The notes: generated by a model from the letters alone, not told the origin. A stretch of DNA of 64,000 nucleotides from Pseudomonas triticifolii (GCF_014358015.1 NZ_JACONV010000002.1:496001-560000), one strand, 5' to 3'; counted from the first letter of the stretch, positions 8,731 through 17,839 are shown. Numbers and translations are program-made.

Positions 8731-9704
8731 ACCTGAACAACGACTCCTTGAATAAATCCGACATTTCGCCTGCGGTCGCGCAGCAGGCCGTCGGATGGCT
8801 GCTGGAAATGCAGGAAGGCGGGCTGAATGCAGGTCGTCAAAAAGCCTGGCAGCTCTGGCTCAATGGCAACGCCGAGCATCAACGGGCGTGGGCGCACATT
8901 CAGCGCGTCAATCAGCGCTTGAGCGGTCTGTCATCGCCCCTCGCGCACGCTGCTTTGGGCGCGCCGAAGTCTGGTAGCCGACGCCATGCGCTCAAATTGC
9001 TGTTGCTGCTGGGTGCAGGCTCGGTCGCAGGCTGGAGCCTGCGTGAGCAGATCGCGTTGCAGCCGTTGCTGGCCGATTACAACAGCGGCGTGGGCGAACA
9101 GCGCAAGGTAGCCTTGAGCGACGGCAGCCAGATTCAGTTGAACACTGCCAGCGCCGTGGATGTGAAGTTCGACACGCAGCAGCGGCTGATTCAATTGCTG
9201 TCAGGCGAAATCCTGATGACGGTCTCGGCAGACACTCGCCCGCTGAACCTGCTGACCACCGAAGGCCGCGTGAAATCGGCGAGCGGCAGCAGCCGGTTCA
9301 ATCTGCGTCAGTTGAATGGACGCACCCAACTGGCGGTGTTCGCCGGCGCAGTTGAACTGGCACCCGTCGACCGCGCAGGTTCGGGCCTGACCGTGCAGGC
9401 GCAGCAACAGGTGACGTTCAGCCGCACTGCCTGGGACAGCGTACGCCCTGTGGACGCCAGCAGCGGCGCCTGGGCCGACGGCATGCTGGTGGCATCGCGC
9501 ATGAAGCTGGGTGATTTTCTCGGCGAACTGGGGCGCTACCGTCGCGGGCGCCTGAACTGCGAGGCGAACGTTGCCAACCTGCTGATCTCCGGCAGCTACC
9601 CGCTGGCCGACAGCGAACGGATTCTCGACATGCTGGAAATCGCCCTGCCCGTGCGCGTGCAGCGCTTTACCCGGTATTGGGTAAACGTGCAGGCACGGGT
9701 TTAA
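8727..9704 (+). CDS. fecR: FecR-family transmembrane anti-sigma/sigma regulator
   Basis: This 325-residue inner-membrane protein relays the signal from the receptor's periplasmic domain to FecI. An N-terminal cytoplasmic anti-sigma segment (about 15-60, VGWLLEMQEGG then HQRAWAHIQRV) precedes a single membrane helix (about 89-105, KLLLLLGAGSVAGW). A periplasmic FecR domain follows (VALSDGSQIQLNTAS to about residue 210), with a C-terminal STN-interacting part. It is translationally coupled to fecI by a four-base overlap. The next gene, fecA, is 456 bases downstream behind REP elements. Confidence 0.87.
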   Translation: MNLNNDSLNKSDISPAVAQQAVGWLLEMQEGGLNAGRQKAWQLWLNGNAEHQRAWAHIQRVNQRLSGLSSPLAHAALGAPKSGSRRHALKLLLLLGAGSVAGWSLREQIALQPLLADYNSGVGEQRKVALSDGSQIQLNTASAVDVKFDTQQRLIQLLSGEILMTVSADTRPLNLLTTEGRVKSASGSSRFNLRQLNGRTQLAVFAGAVELAPVDRAGSGLTVQAQQQVTFSRTAWDSVRPVDASSGAWADGMLVASRMKLGDFLGELGRYRRGRLNCEANVANLLISGSYPLADSERILDMLEIALPVRVQRFTRYWVNVQARV

Positions 9705-9766
9705 ATCCCACGTGTCGTTCTACACAGGGATCACTGGATGACTGCTCACACGATCAAACTCAGCTT

Positions 9767-10000
9767 GTAGGAGTGGACCGGGCGGCGTTGCGTTTGTCCA
9801 TGAAGACTGACTTTCAGGCGCACCCTCTCGGCTGAACATTCCGGCCTCTTCGCGAGCAAGCTCGCTCCCACTGGCTGTAACCGGTTTTCAGCCCGGCAGG
9901 AGTGGACTTGTCCACGAAGACTGCGTTTCGGACACAACACATTCGGCTGAATGTTCCGACCCTTCGCGGACAAACGGAGCGCCGGTCGGTCCGCTTCTAC
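9767..10000. repeat. Cluster of four REP-like elements in the 456-base fecR-fecA gap
   Basis: Four copies of the Pseudomonas REP core alternate in orientation. They are a degenerate plus copy at about 9767-9805, a minus copy at 9848-9871 (cttcgcgagcaagctcgctc), a plus copy at about 9897-9919 (aggagtggacttgtccacga), and an interrupted minus copy at 9962-10000. A tail sequence (gttttcagcccggc) recurs after the second and fourth copies. The rest of the 9705-10160 gap holds no convincing gene; the fecA promoter must lie in its last part. Confidence 0.75.
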
Positions 10001-10160
10001 TGGCTGAAACCGTTTTCAGCCCGGCTCCAGCGTTTTAGGCCTGTTTTCCTGATTCTTCGCAGCGGCGTCATAAAAATATTTCAAAAGACGTGAGCCGTTT
10101 CGAGACCCTCGCGTGACAGACAGGAAAAGCACTTCAATCTTCCGGTCAAAGGACTCCTGC

Positions 10161-12509
10161 ATGTCAGCCCGCCCTACCCCACTGTCTCCACTGACGCGCA
10201 CACTGCGCCATGTCATTTTCGGCGCCAGCCTTTCGGTCGGCAGCCTGTCGATGGCGCAAGCCGCTGACGTGGCACCCAAGGTTTACCACATCGCCCCGAG
10301 TGAGCTTGAGACGGCGCTGAACCAGTTCGGGCGGGAAGCAGGCGTGCTGATTTCCTATGGGTCACAGATCACCAGCGGCCTCAAAAGCCGTGGCCTGGAA
10401 GGTCAGTACACCGCAGAACAAGGCATCAATGCCCTGCTCGAAGGCACCGGTCTGCGAGCCGTGGCCGATGGCAATAATGGCTTCACCGTGCAATCGGCCA
10501 GTGTCGCAGGCGCCCCGATCGAGTTGGGTGTTTCAACGGTCGTCGGTGACTGGCTGGGCGAAGCGCAGCAGACCAACGTGTTCGAACACCCTGGCGCACG
10601 CGACGTGATTCGCCGCGAAGAATTCGAGCGTGTCGGCGCGACCTCCGCCCGTGAAGTGCTCAATCGTATCCCGGGCGTCAATGCGCCAGACAATAACGGC
10701 ACCGGCAGCCACGACATGGCGCTGAACTTCGGCATTCGCGGCCTGAACCCACGCCTGGCCTCGCGCTCCACGGTCTTGATGGATGGCATCCCGGTGCCCT
10801 TCGCACCCTACGGTCAGCCACAGTTGTCGTTCGCGCCCATCAGCATGGGCAACATGGACGCCGTGGATGTCGTACGCGGCGGCGGCGCAGTGCGCTACGG
10901 CCCACAGAACGTCGGCGGCATCGTCAACTTCGTGACCCGCGCCATCCCTGACGAACCGACGCTCAAAGGCGGCATTCAGACCGAAACCAGTCCTTCCTCC
11001 AGCCATGACGGTTTCAAAACCACTGGCAACCTGCTGGCTGGCGGCACTGCCGACAACGGCCTGGGTGGCGCACTTCTGTATTCAGGCGTACGCGGCGGCG
11101 ACTGGCGCGAGCACAGCGACACGCAGATCGACGACTTGATCCTCAAGGGCAAATACCAGATCGACGAGGCCAACAGCCTCAACGCCATGGCCCAGTACTA
11201 TGAGGGTGAAGCCCAAATGCCCGGCGGCCTGAGCGTCGCCGATTACGATGCCGACCCGTATCAGTCGACCCGTCTCAAGGATAAATTCTGGGGCCGTCGC
11301 ACCCTGGTCAATTTCGGCTATCGCTACGAGCAGGACGCCCGCGTCTTCACCGCTAACACCTTCTTCACCAAGACCTTGCGCAGTGGCTATCTGGATCAGG
11401 GCAGCTTCGTGTCCCTGTCGCCTCGCGAATACTGGGTACGCGGTCTGGAAACGCGTTTCTCCCAGGGCTTTGCGTTGGGTGAAACCTGGCATGAAGTGGG
11501 TGTGGGCTATCGCTACGTCAACGAAGCGGGTCACGAAATGCGCTACCGCGAGCCAGTAACCGGGCAACTGCCGACCACCGCCAGCCGCAATGACCGTGAC
11601 ACCCGTGGCTCGACCGAAGCCCACGCGTTTTACATTGATGACCGCATCGACATCGGCAAGTGGACCATCACGCCCGGCATTCGCTACGAGATGATCGACA
11701 CCGCGCAGAACAACAACCTGAGCAACGTCAAGTATCAGGGCGATTACACCACCGCACTGCCTGCGTTGAATGTGCTGTATCACCTGACCGACACCTGGAA
11801 CCTGTACGCCAACACCGAAGGCTCGTTCGGCAGCGTGCAATACAGCCAGATGCCCAACCGCGTGACCGGTGGCGAAGTGAAGCCGGAGAAGGCACGGACC
11901 TGGGAGCTGGGCACGCGCTATGACAACGGCAACCTGCGCGCCGAGATCGGGGCGTTTCTGATCAACTTCGACAACCAGTACGACAGCAACCAGACCAACG
12001 ACACCGTTATCGCACGCGGCGAGACGCGCCATCAGGGCATCGAGACCAGCATCAACTATGCGCTGGAAGGCCTGAGCCCTGTGCTGGCGGGCTATGACGT
12101 GTACGCCAGCTACGCCTTCGTCGACGCCACCATTCGTGAAGACGGCCCGAACAAGGGCAATCGCGTACCGTTCTCCTCGAAGCACAAAGGCACGCTGGGT
12201 GTCAGCTACACCGAAGGACCATGGAAGCTCAATCTGGACAGCTCGTTCCAGAGCGACCAGTTTGCCGACAACGCCAACACCTCCGCCGAAAGCGCCGACG
12301 GCAGCACCGGACGCATCCCCGGCTACATGCTGTTCAGCACGCGCGCCGGTTACGACTTCGGCCCGCAACTGTCCGACCTGAACGTGGCCGTGGGCATGAA
12401 GAACATCTTCAACCGCCAGTACTACACTCGCTCGTTCGACGACAACAACCGCGGCAAATACGTGGGCGAACCTCGCACCGTCTACGTGCAGACCTCGGTT
12501 GCGTTTTGA
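10161..12509 (+). CDS. fecA: TonB-dependent ferric-citrate receptor with signalling domain
   Basis: This 782-residue outer-membrane transporter imports ferric citrate using TonB energy and signals to FecR. In order it has a signal peptide ending SLSMAQA, an STN signalling domain (about 45-120, PSELETALNQFGREAG), a plug domain (about 150-270) and a 22-strand barrel ending in a C-terminal Phe (TSVAF). Long stretches, for example VVGDWLGEAQQTNVFEHPGA, GIRGLNPRLASRSTVLMDGI and DNANTSAESADGSTGRIPG, are nearly the same as in E. coli FecA, so the ligand is unusually secure. No fecBCDE importer genes are adjacent, so uptake across the inner membrane must use other loci. The start is set by the signal peptide and an AAGGA-like site. 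Confidence 0.93.
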   Translation: MSARPTPLSPLTRTLRHVIFGASLSVGSLSMAQAADVAPKVYHIAPSELETALNQFGREAGVLISYGSQITSGLKSRGLEGQYTAEQGINALLEGTGLRAVADGNNGFTVQSASVAGAPIELGVSTVVGDWLGEAQQTNVFEHPGARDVIRREEFERVGATSAREVLNRIPGVNAPDNNGTGSHDMALNFGIRGLNPRLASRSTVLMDGIPVPFAPYGQPQLSFAPISMGNMDAVDVVRGGGAVRYGPQNVGGIVNFVTRAIPDEPTLKGGIQTETSPSSSHDGFKTTGNLLAGGTADNGLGGALLYSGVRGGDWREHSDTQIDDLILKGKYQIDEANSLNAMAQYYEGEAQMPGGLSVADYDADPYQSTRLKDKFWGRRTLVNFGYRYEQDARVFTANTFFTKTLRSGYLDQGSFVSLSPREYWVRGLETRFSQGFALGETWHEVGVGYRYVNEAGHEMRYREPVTGQLPTTASRNDRDTRGSTEAHAFYIDDRIDIGKWTITPGIRYEMIDTAQNNNLSNVKYQGDYTTALPALNVLYHLTDTWNLYANTEGSFGSVQYSQMPNRVTGGEVKPEKARTWELGTRYDNGNLRAEIGAFLINFDNQYDSNQTNDTVIARGETRHQGIETSINYALEGLSPVLAGYDVYASYAFVDATIREDGPNKGNRVPFSSKHKGTLGVSYTEGPWKLNLDSSFQSDQFADNANTSAESADGSTGRIPGYMLFSTRAGYDFGPQLSDLNVAVGMKNIFNRQYYTRSFDDNNRGKYVGEPRTVYVQTSVAF

Positions 12510-12917
12510 TGCAATTTTCCTGACGTGATTGATCGTTTCCATGCGCTGCACTCATCGTTACACATAAGCCCAGAAAACGCGCAAAACGGGGCTAAAACGA
12601 AAACGGCTGACTGAGGCATATCCCGTGGGAGGCTGCAGTCAGATTTGTGTATGACGATGAGTGCTGCATGGGAACGCCTTGCCAGTCAGTCTCCCGACTT
12701 CATCTCCCTCCCAAGCGCGTCGGTAGGAAATCGGGAGGGTCAAGGTATGGAATTTTCGTTCAACGCATTCCTGTTTTTTCTACTGCGAAATATTTCTTCC
12801 ATATTGGGGGTTGAATTGTTGGGTCATTGCCGCCAACACTGTGAATGAGCGCAAACGAAACACGCGAGCGATCGCGCAGTCCAGGCTCACACGAGCAAGC
12901 CCTAATAAGGATTAACT
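12510..12917. other. Intergenic region without a recognisable gene
   Basis: These 408 bases separate fecA from the HPF-like gene. I see a partial REP-like piece near 12624-12636, a weak inverted repeat (ccctccc near 12710 with gggaggg near 12735) and an AT-rich stretch at 12765-12825. Short open frames here lack ribosome sites and family resemblance. A good ribosome site (aagga) is at the right end for the next gene. Confidence 0.5.
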
Positions 12918-13346
12918 ATGCAAATCCAGGTCAATAGCGATAATCACATCGAAAGCAGTATCCGACTGGAGGAGTGGGTTCGTACCACCGTTGAAAGCAC
13001 GCTCGAACATTACGATGAATACCTGACTCGCGTAGAAGTCCACATCCGCGATGAAAACGGCGACAAGCCCGGCCCGCATGACATCAAATGCCAGATGGAA
13101 GCCCGGCCAAAAGGACACCAACCTATTTCTGTTTCCCACAAGGCCGATACGGTAGATCAGGCTGTGGATGGCGCGGCGGTAAAACTCGAGCACGCTCTTG
13201 AGCACCTGTTTGGCAAACTGCGCGGCAAGCGCGGAGCAGCGCCTGTATTGGCCGAGCAGGACGAGGATTCGGTCAGCCCGGACGCGTTGCTTGAAGAGGA
13301 ATTCCTGGAGAAAGAACAGGAGAAAGAAGCTGCTCGTTTGAGCTGA
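12918..13346 (+). CDS. HPF/RaiA-family ribosome-associated protein
   Basis: This 142-residue cytoplasmic protein has an N-terminal S30AE-type domain (about 1-105) beginning MQIQVNSDNHIESS and containing VEVHIRDENGDKPG and ISVSHKADTVDQAVDGAA, as in hibernation-promoting factors. An acidic C-terminal tail (EDSVSPDALLEEEFLEKEQE) replaces the second domain of long HPF. It probably binds the ribosome under stress. It is not beside rpoN, where the main Pseudomonas hpf lies, so it is likely a paralogue. It is transcribed alone and followed by a strong terminator. Confidence 0.75.
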   Translation: MQIQVNSDNHIESSIRLEEWVRTTVESTLEHYDEYLTRVEVHIRDENGDKPGPHDIKCQMEARPKGHQPISVSHKADTVDQAVDGAAVKLEHALEHLFGKLRGKRGAAPVLAEQDEDSVSPDALLEEEFLEKEQEKEAARLS

Positions 13347-13385
13347 TTCGGTTTCGACATACGAACAGGCTGCACAACTAATAAC

Positions 13386-13420
13386 GAAGGGCGAACCTGC
13401 AAGGGTTCGCCCTTCTTTGT
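13386..13420 (+). terminator. Rho-independent terminator after the HPF-like gene
   Basis: Perfect 12-bp arms (gaagggcgaacc at 13386-13397 and ggttcgcccttc at 13404-13415) surround a six-base loop and are followed by tttgttg. Confidence 0.88.
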
Positions 13421-13798
13421 TGTGGTCTGTACCGAACCCGATCCGACCCGATCCGACATAGCTCAGGACCTGATCGATGCGCACAATAATGCGCACCACA
13501 CCGGCTCGATGCACACCTTTGGTCATCACAAGCCCGGTCTCCGCTCTCAGCCGCAGGATCCGGCGCTGCCGTCCATCGAATTAAATAGCCTGGCTCACAT
13601 CGGTCTCGTGTAGCAGAACCTGACAGAAGCCGAATTTGTCGCTTATGTACCTCACCGGGTACATCGCATCGCTCATGGGAAGTGGCCCGAACCATGCATT
13701 GTCCTACATTAGGGCAGCACCACCGCTGATCAGCGGCTGAGAACCAAAGGGAGCAACACTCGGTCAATCCAGGCAGAACCATTGAGCAGGTAAATGAT
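13421..13798. other. Intergenic region without a recognisable gene
   Basis: This stretch separates the terminator from the DUF3509 gene. It contains a short direct repeat (cccgatccga twice, about 13437-13456) and a repeated gatgcgcac/aatgcgcacc element near 13475-13498. Open frames on both strands here show no family resemblance or ribosome sites. The promoter for the next gene must lie in the right half. Confidence 0.45.
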
Positions 13799-14131
13799 AT
13801 GGACAATCCTTTTCAGATGATCACGGATACATTCCACCCTGACTATCGGGTGAATCTGAGCATTCAAGGACTGGACGGCAGCATCATGCTGACGCTTTCC
13901 AACGAGCGCGGCGTCGTTGCCAAGCGTTTGATCAGCGCGGCTCAACGCAACGACCCTGAGCGCCTGCGTCGCCTGATCGAAAGCGTGCAGTTCGGCATCG
14001 CCATCGAGCGAGGCGACAGCGCGATCAAGATTCTCGCCGCCATGACCGATGGTGCAACCTTGAAACAGCCACCCGCGCCGTCCAACCAGGACTGGCTGCG
14101 CAACCGCCCCCACCTGGCTGCCGGGCTCTGA
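13799..14131 (+). CDS. DUF3509 domain protein
   Basis: This is a 110-residue soluble protein of a family I know almost only from Pseudomonas. It has the family opening NPFQMITDTFHPDYRVNLSI and the middle motif ISAAQRNDPERLRRLIESV. No catalytic motif is visible and no function is established. It appears to be transcribed alone. Confidence 0.72.
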   Translation: MDNPFQMITDTFHPDYRVNLSIQGLDGSIMLTLSNERGVVAKRLISAAQRNDPERLRRLIESVQFGIAIERGDSAIKILAAMTDGATLKQPPAPSNQDWLRNRPHLAAGL

Positions 14132-14356
14132 CTCAGAGGGCATCCCTGCGATGCCTCTGCCTTCACTTCCATCCTCACATAGCGTCTTGACCCGCTCATG
14201 GCCCTTCAGCGGCCCGAGCACTGCCTTGCGCCCTGTTAACGGGTTCAGCATCAGTACAGATACAACCTGTTACAACAATCCTGAGCAAAGACATTCGAGC
14301 CAACGGGCAACGCCCACAGCTCTACCTCACCTGCGGATGATTTCCGAGGAGGCAGC

Positions 14357-14686
14357 ATGTTCTTACGTTACGGGATACTGATTGCATCACTGGTTGTAGC
14401 TTCGGGTTGTGTCGAGGAACGAATCGTCCATGAACGACGACCACCGCCGCATGAGTACGTCGAAGTCATCGCGCCACAACCACCGCCTGAGCGCATCATC
14501 GAAGTGGAACCCGCCCCACGCCAGGGCTACGTGTGGTCACGCGGCTACTGGCACTGGAGCGGCGGACGTTACGTGCCGGTCCACGGCCACTGGGAAGTGG
14601 AACGTCCCGGCTATCGCTATGTGCATCCGCACTGGGAGCGCGCAGGTGATGGCTGGCACTGGCATGCCGGCGTCTGGATCAACTGA
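14357..14686 (+). CDS. WXXGXW-repeat lipoprotein
   Basis: This is a 109-residue small envelope lipoprotein. The signal ends in the lipobox VASGC with Cys18. A proline/glutamate-rich linker follows (PPPHEYVEVIAPQPPPE). The rest is a string of aromatic YXWGXW-like repeats (WSRGYWHWSGGRY, VHGHWEVERPGYRY, WHWHAGVW), typical of BcpO-related proteins. It is likely anchored in the outer membrane; the role is unknown. A short GAGGAGGCAGC ribosome site supports the start. Confidence 0.8.
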   Translation: MFLRYGILIASLVVASGCVEERIVHERRPPPHEYVEVIAPQPPPERIIEVEPAPRQGYVWSRGYWHWSGGRYVPVHGHWEVERPGYRYVHPHWERAGDGWHWHAGVWIN

Positions 14687-14735
14687 ACGTCGCCCCCCTC
14701 AAGCGGCATCACCTGCGATGCCGCTTGCACCTGAT

Positions 14736-15224
14736 TCAGACTTCGCCCTTCTCTTCCGTGACCGCGCCTTTGACGGGGCTTGAGGAGTCTGGAATCTTGG
14801 CTGACGGGTACTTGTACGACGCATAGCGCACCACCAGAATCGCAAACGCCAGCAACAGGATACCGCCACACAGATAGATGATGCCAAGGTCTGGCGGATT
14901 ATGGTGCGACACGTCCGAAATCAGCAAACGCGTCAGCGCAGTGATCGCCACGTAGATCAGGAAGCGCACCGGCATGTGGTTGGTCTTGAAATAAATCCCC
15001 GTCATCGCCCCCAGTTCGAGGTAGATGAACAGCAGCAGAATGTCATCGACTGTGACGTTACCCTTCTCGACCATGCCCAGAAACGCCACCACCGACGCCC
15101 ACGCGGTGATGGCCCCGATGGCGAACAGCGCCAGAAAATGAAAGCTCTCCACGCAGAGGTTACCCAGCGACTCCGCCTGTGAATGAACGCGCTGGCGCAT
15201 TTTTTCTGCCCATTTGTTTCCCAT
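14736..15224 (-). CDS. psiE: Phosphate-starvation-inducible PsiE-like membrane protein
   Basis: This 162-residue inner-membrane protein has four hydrophobic helices (FHFLALFAIGAITAWASVVAF; VDDILLLFIYLELGAMTGI; VRFLIYVAITALTRLLI; IIYLCGGILLLAFAILVV) in the PsiE/DUF2304-like arrangement, with the conserved IYLELGAM segment. It converges with the WXXGXW lipoprotein. Function in Pseudomonas is not established; no Pho box was identified. Confidence 0.8.
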   Translation of the reverse strand: MGNKWAEKMRQRVHSQAESLGNLCVESFHFLALFAIGAITAWASVVAFLGMVEKGNVTVDDILLLFIYLELGAMTGIYFKTNHMPVRFLIYVAITALTRLLISDVSHHNPPDLGIIYLCGGILLLAFAILVVRYASYKYPSAKIPDSSSPVKGAVTEEKGEV

Positions 15225-15436
15225 GACTCTCTACCTCTGAACCTTCGTTATAACGATCCGGACTGGATCGGATGGTGCTGGATGCGTGTGACGCGCTGTG
15301 TGGCATGCTTTTTAAAGCAGGAACAGGGCCATAGGCTATGGTTGAGAGCGCGACGGGTTGTCGCAAGGCACATCGCCGGTCGAAAAAAATCTGATCGCAC
15401 CTGTTCAGACAGGGGTTGATTGGCTTATGCTGGATA

Positions 15437-15452
15437 CTGTACAAAAATACAG
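15437..15452. promoter_or_regulatory. LexA (SOS) operator
   Basis: The site ctgtacaaaaatacag is a CTG-N10-CAG palindrome matching the LexA operator with an A/T-rich centre. It lies 120 bases upstream of the YebG-like gene. Since YebG of E. coli is an SOS gene, site and gene support each other. Confidence 0.85.
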
Positions 15453-15572
15453 TAATGGCCATTTCCACTGGCCAGGCAGGATCACTGTGTTGCACCACCC
15501 GCTGGCACGGAGCGTGAAACGCTGAGCGCCCGGGTCTAGCCCTTCCACACTGGATATGACGACGAGGCCAAA

Positions 15573-15839
15573 ATGGCTGTTGAAACCCTTTACCGCAGTA
15601 CCCGCGATCTGGAGACTACTTTCGTGGACCGTAAACTTGCCGATGCACACGATCAGATGCTTGAGCTGGCCGAGCTGCTCACTGACGTGCTGATCAAGAA
15701 CGTACCGGGCATTTCGGAAAAACACGCGGAAGACGCAAGCATCTATATGGCCAAGAACCGGGCTGTGTTCGCCGCGGCCTTCAAGAACAACGCCTCTGCA
15801 CTCAGCGAGCTGACAGATGCTGAGCAAGCGGACACCTGA
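15573..15839 (+). CDS. yebG: YebG-family SOS-inducible protein
   Basis: This small 88-residue protein begins MAVETLYRSTRDLETTFVDR. The spacing of ADAHDQMLELAELLTDVL, followed by YMAKNRAVFAAAFK, is like the DNA-damage-induced YebG family. The molecular function of YebG is not known. The LexA box upstream at 15437-15452 predicts control by LexA and RecA. It stands alone, with no SOS neighbours. Confidence 0.75.
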   Translation: MAVETLYRSTRDLETTFVDRKLADAHDQMLELAELLTDVLIKNVPGISEKHAEDASIYMAKNRAVFAAAFKNNASALSELTDAEQADT

Positions 15840-16531
15840 CCGACTTCAGTCACGCACGGCCCTTTCGTTCGCAAGGGCCGATATTCAACCTGCCACATCC
15901 CGCTGCTCATTACCGCGCTGAACTAATCACCTTGCGTAACGCCTCTACTGCGCATGTTTCCTACGTGTTCTAACAGCAGATCCGGTTTGCCTGACCCTTT
16001 GAACCGCGCGATCTATAGTGACTGTTATTCGGCTCTGCTTACACCGCCATTATATAAACGCCATTTTTCCGATAACACGATAAGCGATATGCCATTATTC
16101 AGGCGCCAATAAAAACGCTGTGTTTTTTTGCGGCACCCGCCCCTCGGCGCACCACAATAGCGGTATACAACACTGCATTGCAAAAAGTTCACAAAACGTT
16201 ATCATCTAGCCTGAAACCCCCGCATTCATTGGCTAAAGCACCGAAAAGAAATATATAAAACCTTTTACAGACTGACACTTAAACTTAAAGTTCCCAACAC
16301 TTTAAAGTTGTAAAAAACTTGATAAAAAATTTGGCATTATCAATATCATCTGCTAATAATCGACTCCAATCCGGGTAACAAGGCCTCTTGCTACATCACA
16401 GTGAAGTGAACATCGAACCATCCCTTTCGATTTTTCCCGCCCGAAAAAAATTAATAAATCGCTGGTCGCTTGAGCTGTTCTCAGCCCAGGTCATCTGCTG
16501 TGCGACGCCTCTAACGGGCGGGAGGAAATCA
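15840..16531. promoter_or_regulatory. AT-rich upstream region of the polysaccharide cluster
   Basis: These 692 gene-free bases are clearly richer in A and T from about 16010 to 16380 than the rest of the window. Two near-identical AT palindromes, aacttaaagtt at 16282-16292 and actttaaagtt at 16299-16309, lie about one and a half helical turns apart, like an operator pair. A good ribosome site (ggagg) precedes wecB. I could not fix a promoter with confidence. The AT content and length suggest silencing and multi-factor control. Confidence 0.45.
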
Positions 16532-17770
16532 ATGGCTACTCAGCACGCCAGAAGGAAAATTCTTTCCATTTTTGGTACTCGACCGGAGGCCATCAAGATG
16601 GCGCCCTTGGTCAGGGCTCTCGCTGCGGAACCTGGTATCGACTCGCGAATCTGCATCACCGGACAGCACCAGAGCATGCTGCAACAGGTGCTCGACATGT
16701 TCGAATTGAAGGCCGACTACAGCCTCGACGTGATGCGTCCTGACCAGACCCTGAACTCTCTGACGGCCGCGCTTTACGCCGCCATTGACCCGATCCTGGA
16801 AGAGATGCAGCCTGACGAAGTGCTGATCCACGGCGACACGACCTCGGCCATGGTCGCGGCCATGTCAGCCTTTCATCGCCGCATCCCCATTGGTCACGTC
16901 GAAGCTGGTCTGCGCACGGGCGACATTCGTCAGCCATGGCCGGAAGAGATGAACCGTCGTTGCATCGATCTGATTTCCGATCACCTGTTCACGCCGACGG
17001 CCGAATCGCGTCGCAACGTGCTGGGCGAGCGCCTTCAGGGTGTGTCCTTCGTGACCGGCAATACAGTAATCGATGCACTGCAGATGACCGCACAGAGAAT
17101 CGACAGCAACCGTCAACTGCGTCATGCGCTTGACCGACAGTTCTCGTTTCTGGTGCCTGAGCGCAAGGTGTTGCTCGTGACGGGTCATCGTCGCGAGAAC
17201 TTCGGCGACGGTTTCCTGAACATCTGCAAAGCCCTGCGTGAGCTGGCGCTGCGTAACGATGTGCAGATTGTCTATCCCGTGCACCTGAACCCCAATGTAC
17301 TGGGCCCTGTTTCCGAGCACTTGGGCGATCTGTCCAACGTGCACCTGATCAAGCCGCTGGACTACCTGTCATTTGTGCGCCTGATGCAGCGCGCCCATGT
17401 GATCCTGACCGACTCGGGCGGCGTGCAGGAAGAAGCACCGTCGCTGGGCAAGCCCGTGCTGGTGATGCGCGACGTGACCGAACGCCCGGAAGCCGTCGCT
17501 GCAGGTACCGTACGCCTGGTTGGCACCGAGCCGGATGCAATCATTCAGGGCGTCAGCGCGTTGTTCGATGACGACCTGCTCTGGCAGAGCGCCTCGCAAG
17601 CCGCCAATCCGTATGGCGACGGCAAGGCCAGCGCGCGGATTGTCGATGTCCTGATGGGCCGTCCGATCACCGAGTTTGTCGTCGAGCTGCCGCGCCGGCG
17701 TTCCGAACCGGCCGTGCTGCCACCCGAAGCACGAATCCAGCCTGAACCGCTGCGCGCCATGGCGCGTTAG
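16532..17770 (+). CDS. wecB: UDP-N-acetylglucosamine 2-epimerase (non-hydrolysing)
   Basis: This cytoplasmic enzyme converts UDP-GlcNAc to UDP-ManNAc. The 412-residue GT-B fold protein has the N-terminal GTRPEAIKMAPLVRAL, the catalytic-region motifs EAGLRTGD and TGHRRENFGDG, and the nucleotide-binding DSGGVQEEAPSLG. The start at 16532 is fixed by GGAGG six bases upstream. It is first in a co-oriented run with bcsB-like, nfrB, nfrA and ybcH-like genes. In E. coli NfrAB glycan synthesis depends on WecB, so it most likely makes the donor sugar for this cluster. The C-terminal 30 residues are an unconserved Arg/Pro-rich tail. Confidence 0.92.
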   Translation: MATQHARRKILSIFGTRPEAIKMAPLVRALAAEPGIDSRICITGQHQSMLQQVLDMFELKADYSLDVMRPDQTLNSLTAALYAAIDPILEEMQPDEVLIHGDTTSAMVAAMSAFHRRIPIGHVEAGLRTGDIRQPWPEEMNRRCIDLISDHLFTPTAESRRNVLGERLQGVSFVTGNTVIDALQMTAQRIDSNRQLRHALDRQFSFLVPERKVLLVTGHRRENFGDGFLNICKALRELALRNDVQIVYPVHLNPNVLGPVSEHLGDLSNVHLIKPLDYLSFVRLMQRAHVILTDSGGVQEEAPSLGKPVLVMRDVTERPEAVAAGTVRLVGTEPDAIIQGVSALFDDDLLWQSASQAANPYGDGKASARIVDVLMGRPITEFVVELPRRRSEPAVLPPEARIQPEPLRAMAR

Positions 17771-17839
17771 CGCAAACACGCAAGGCTCGCGAAGAACACA
17801 CCCGCCAGCCTGCTGGGAACACCCCGCACACATTTCAGG

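Noticed and set aside
11082..12551. A 489-codon minus-strand frame opposite fecA
   Set aside because: fecA is unmistakable on the plus strand; the antisense product looks like low-complexity Val/Ala/Gly and has no ribosome site.
12645..12848. A 67-codon frame between fecA and the HPF-like gene
   Set aside because: No ribosome site, no family resemblance, and composition typical of non-coding DNA.
13422..13613. Short frames on both strands after the HPF terminator
   Set aside because: They begin inside or next to the terminator and lack ribosome sites and homology signs.
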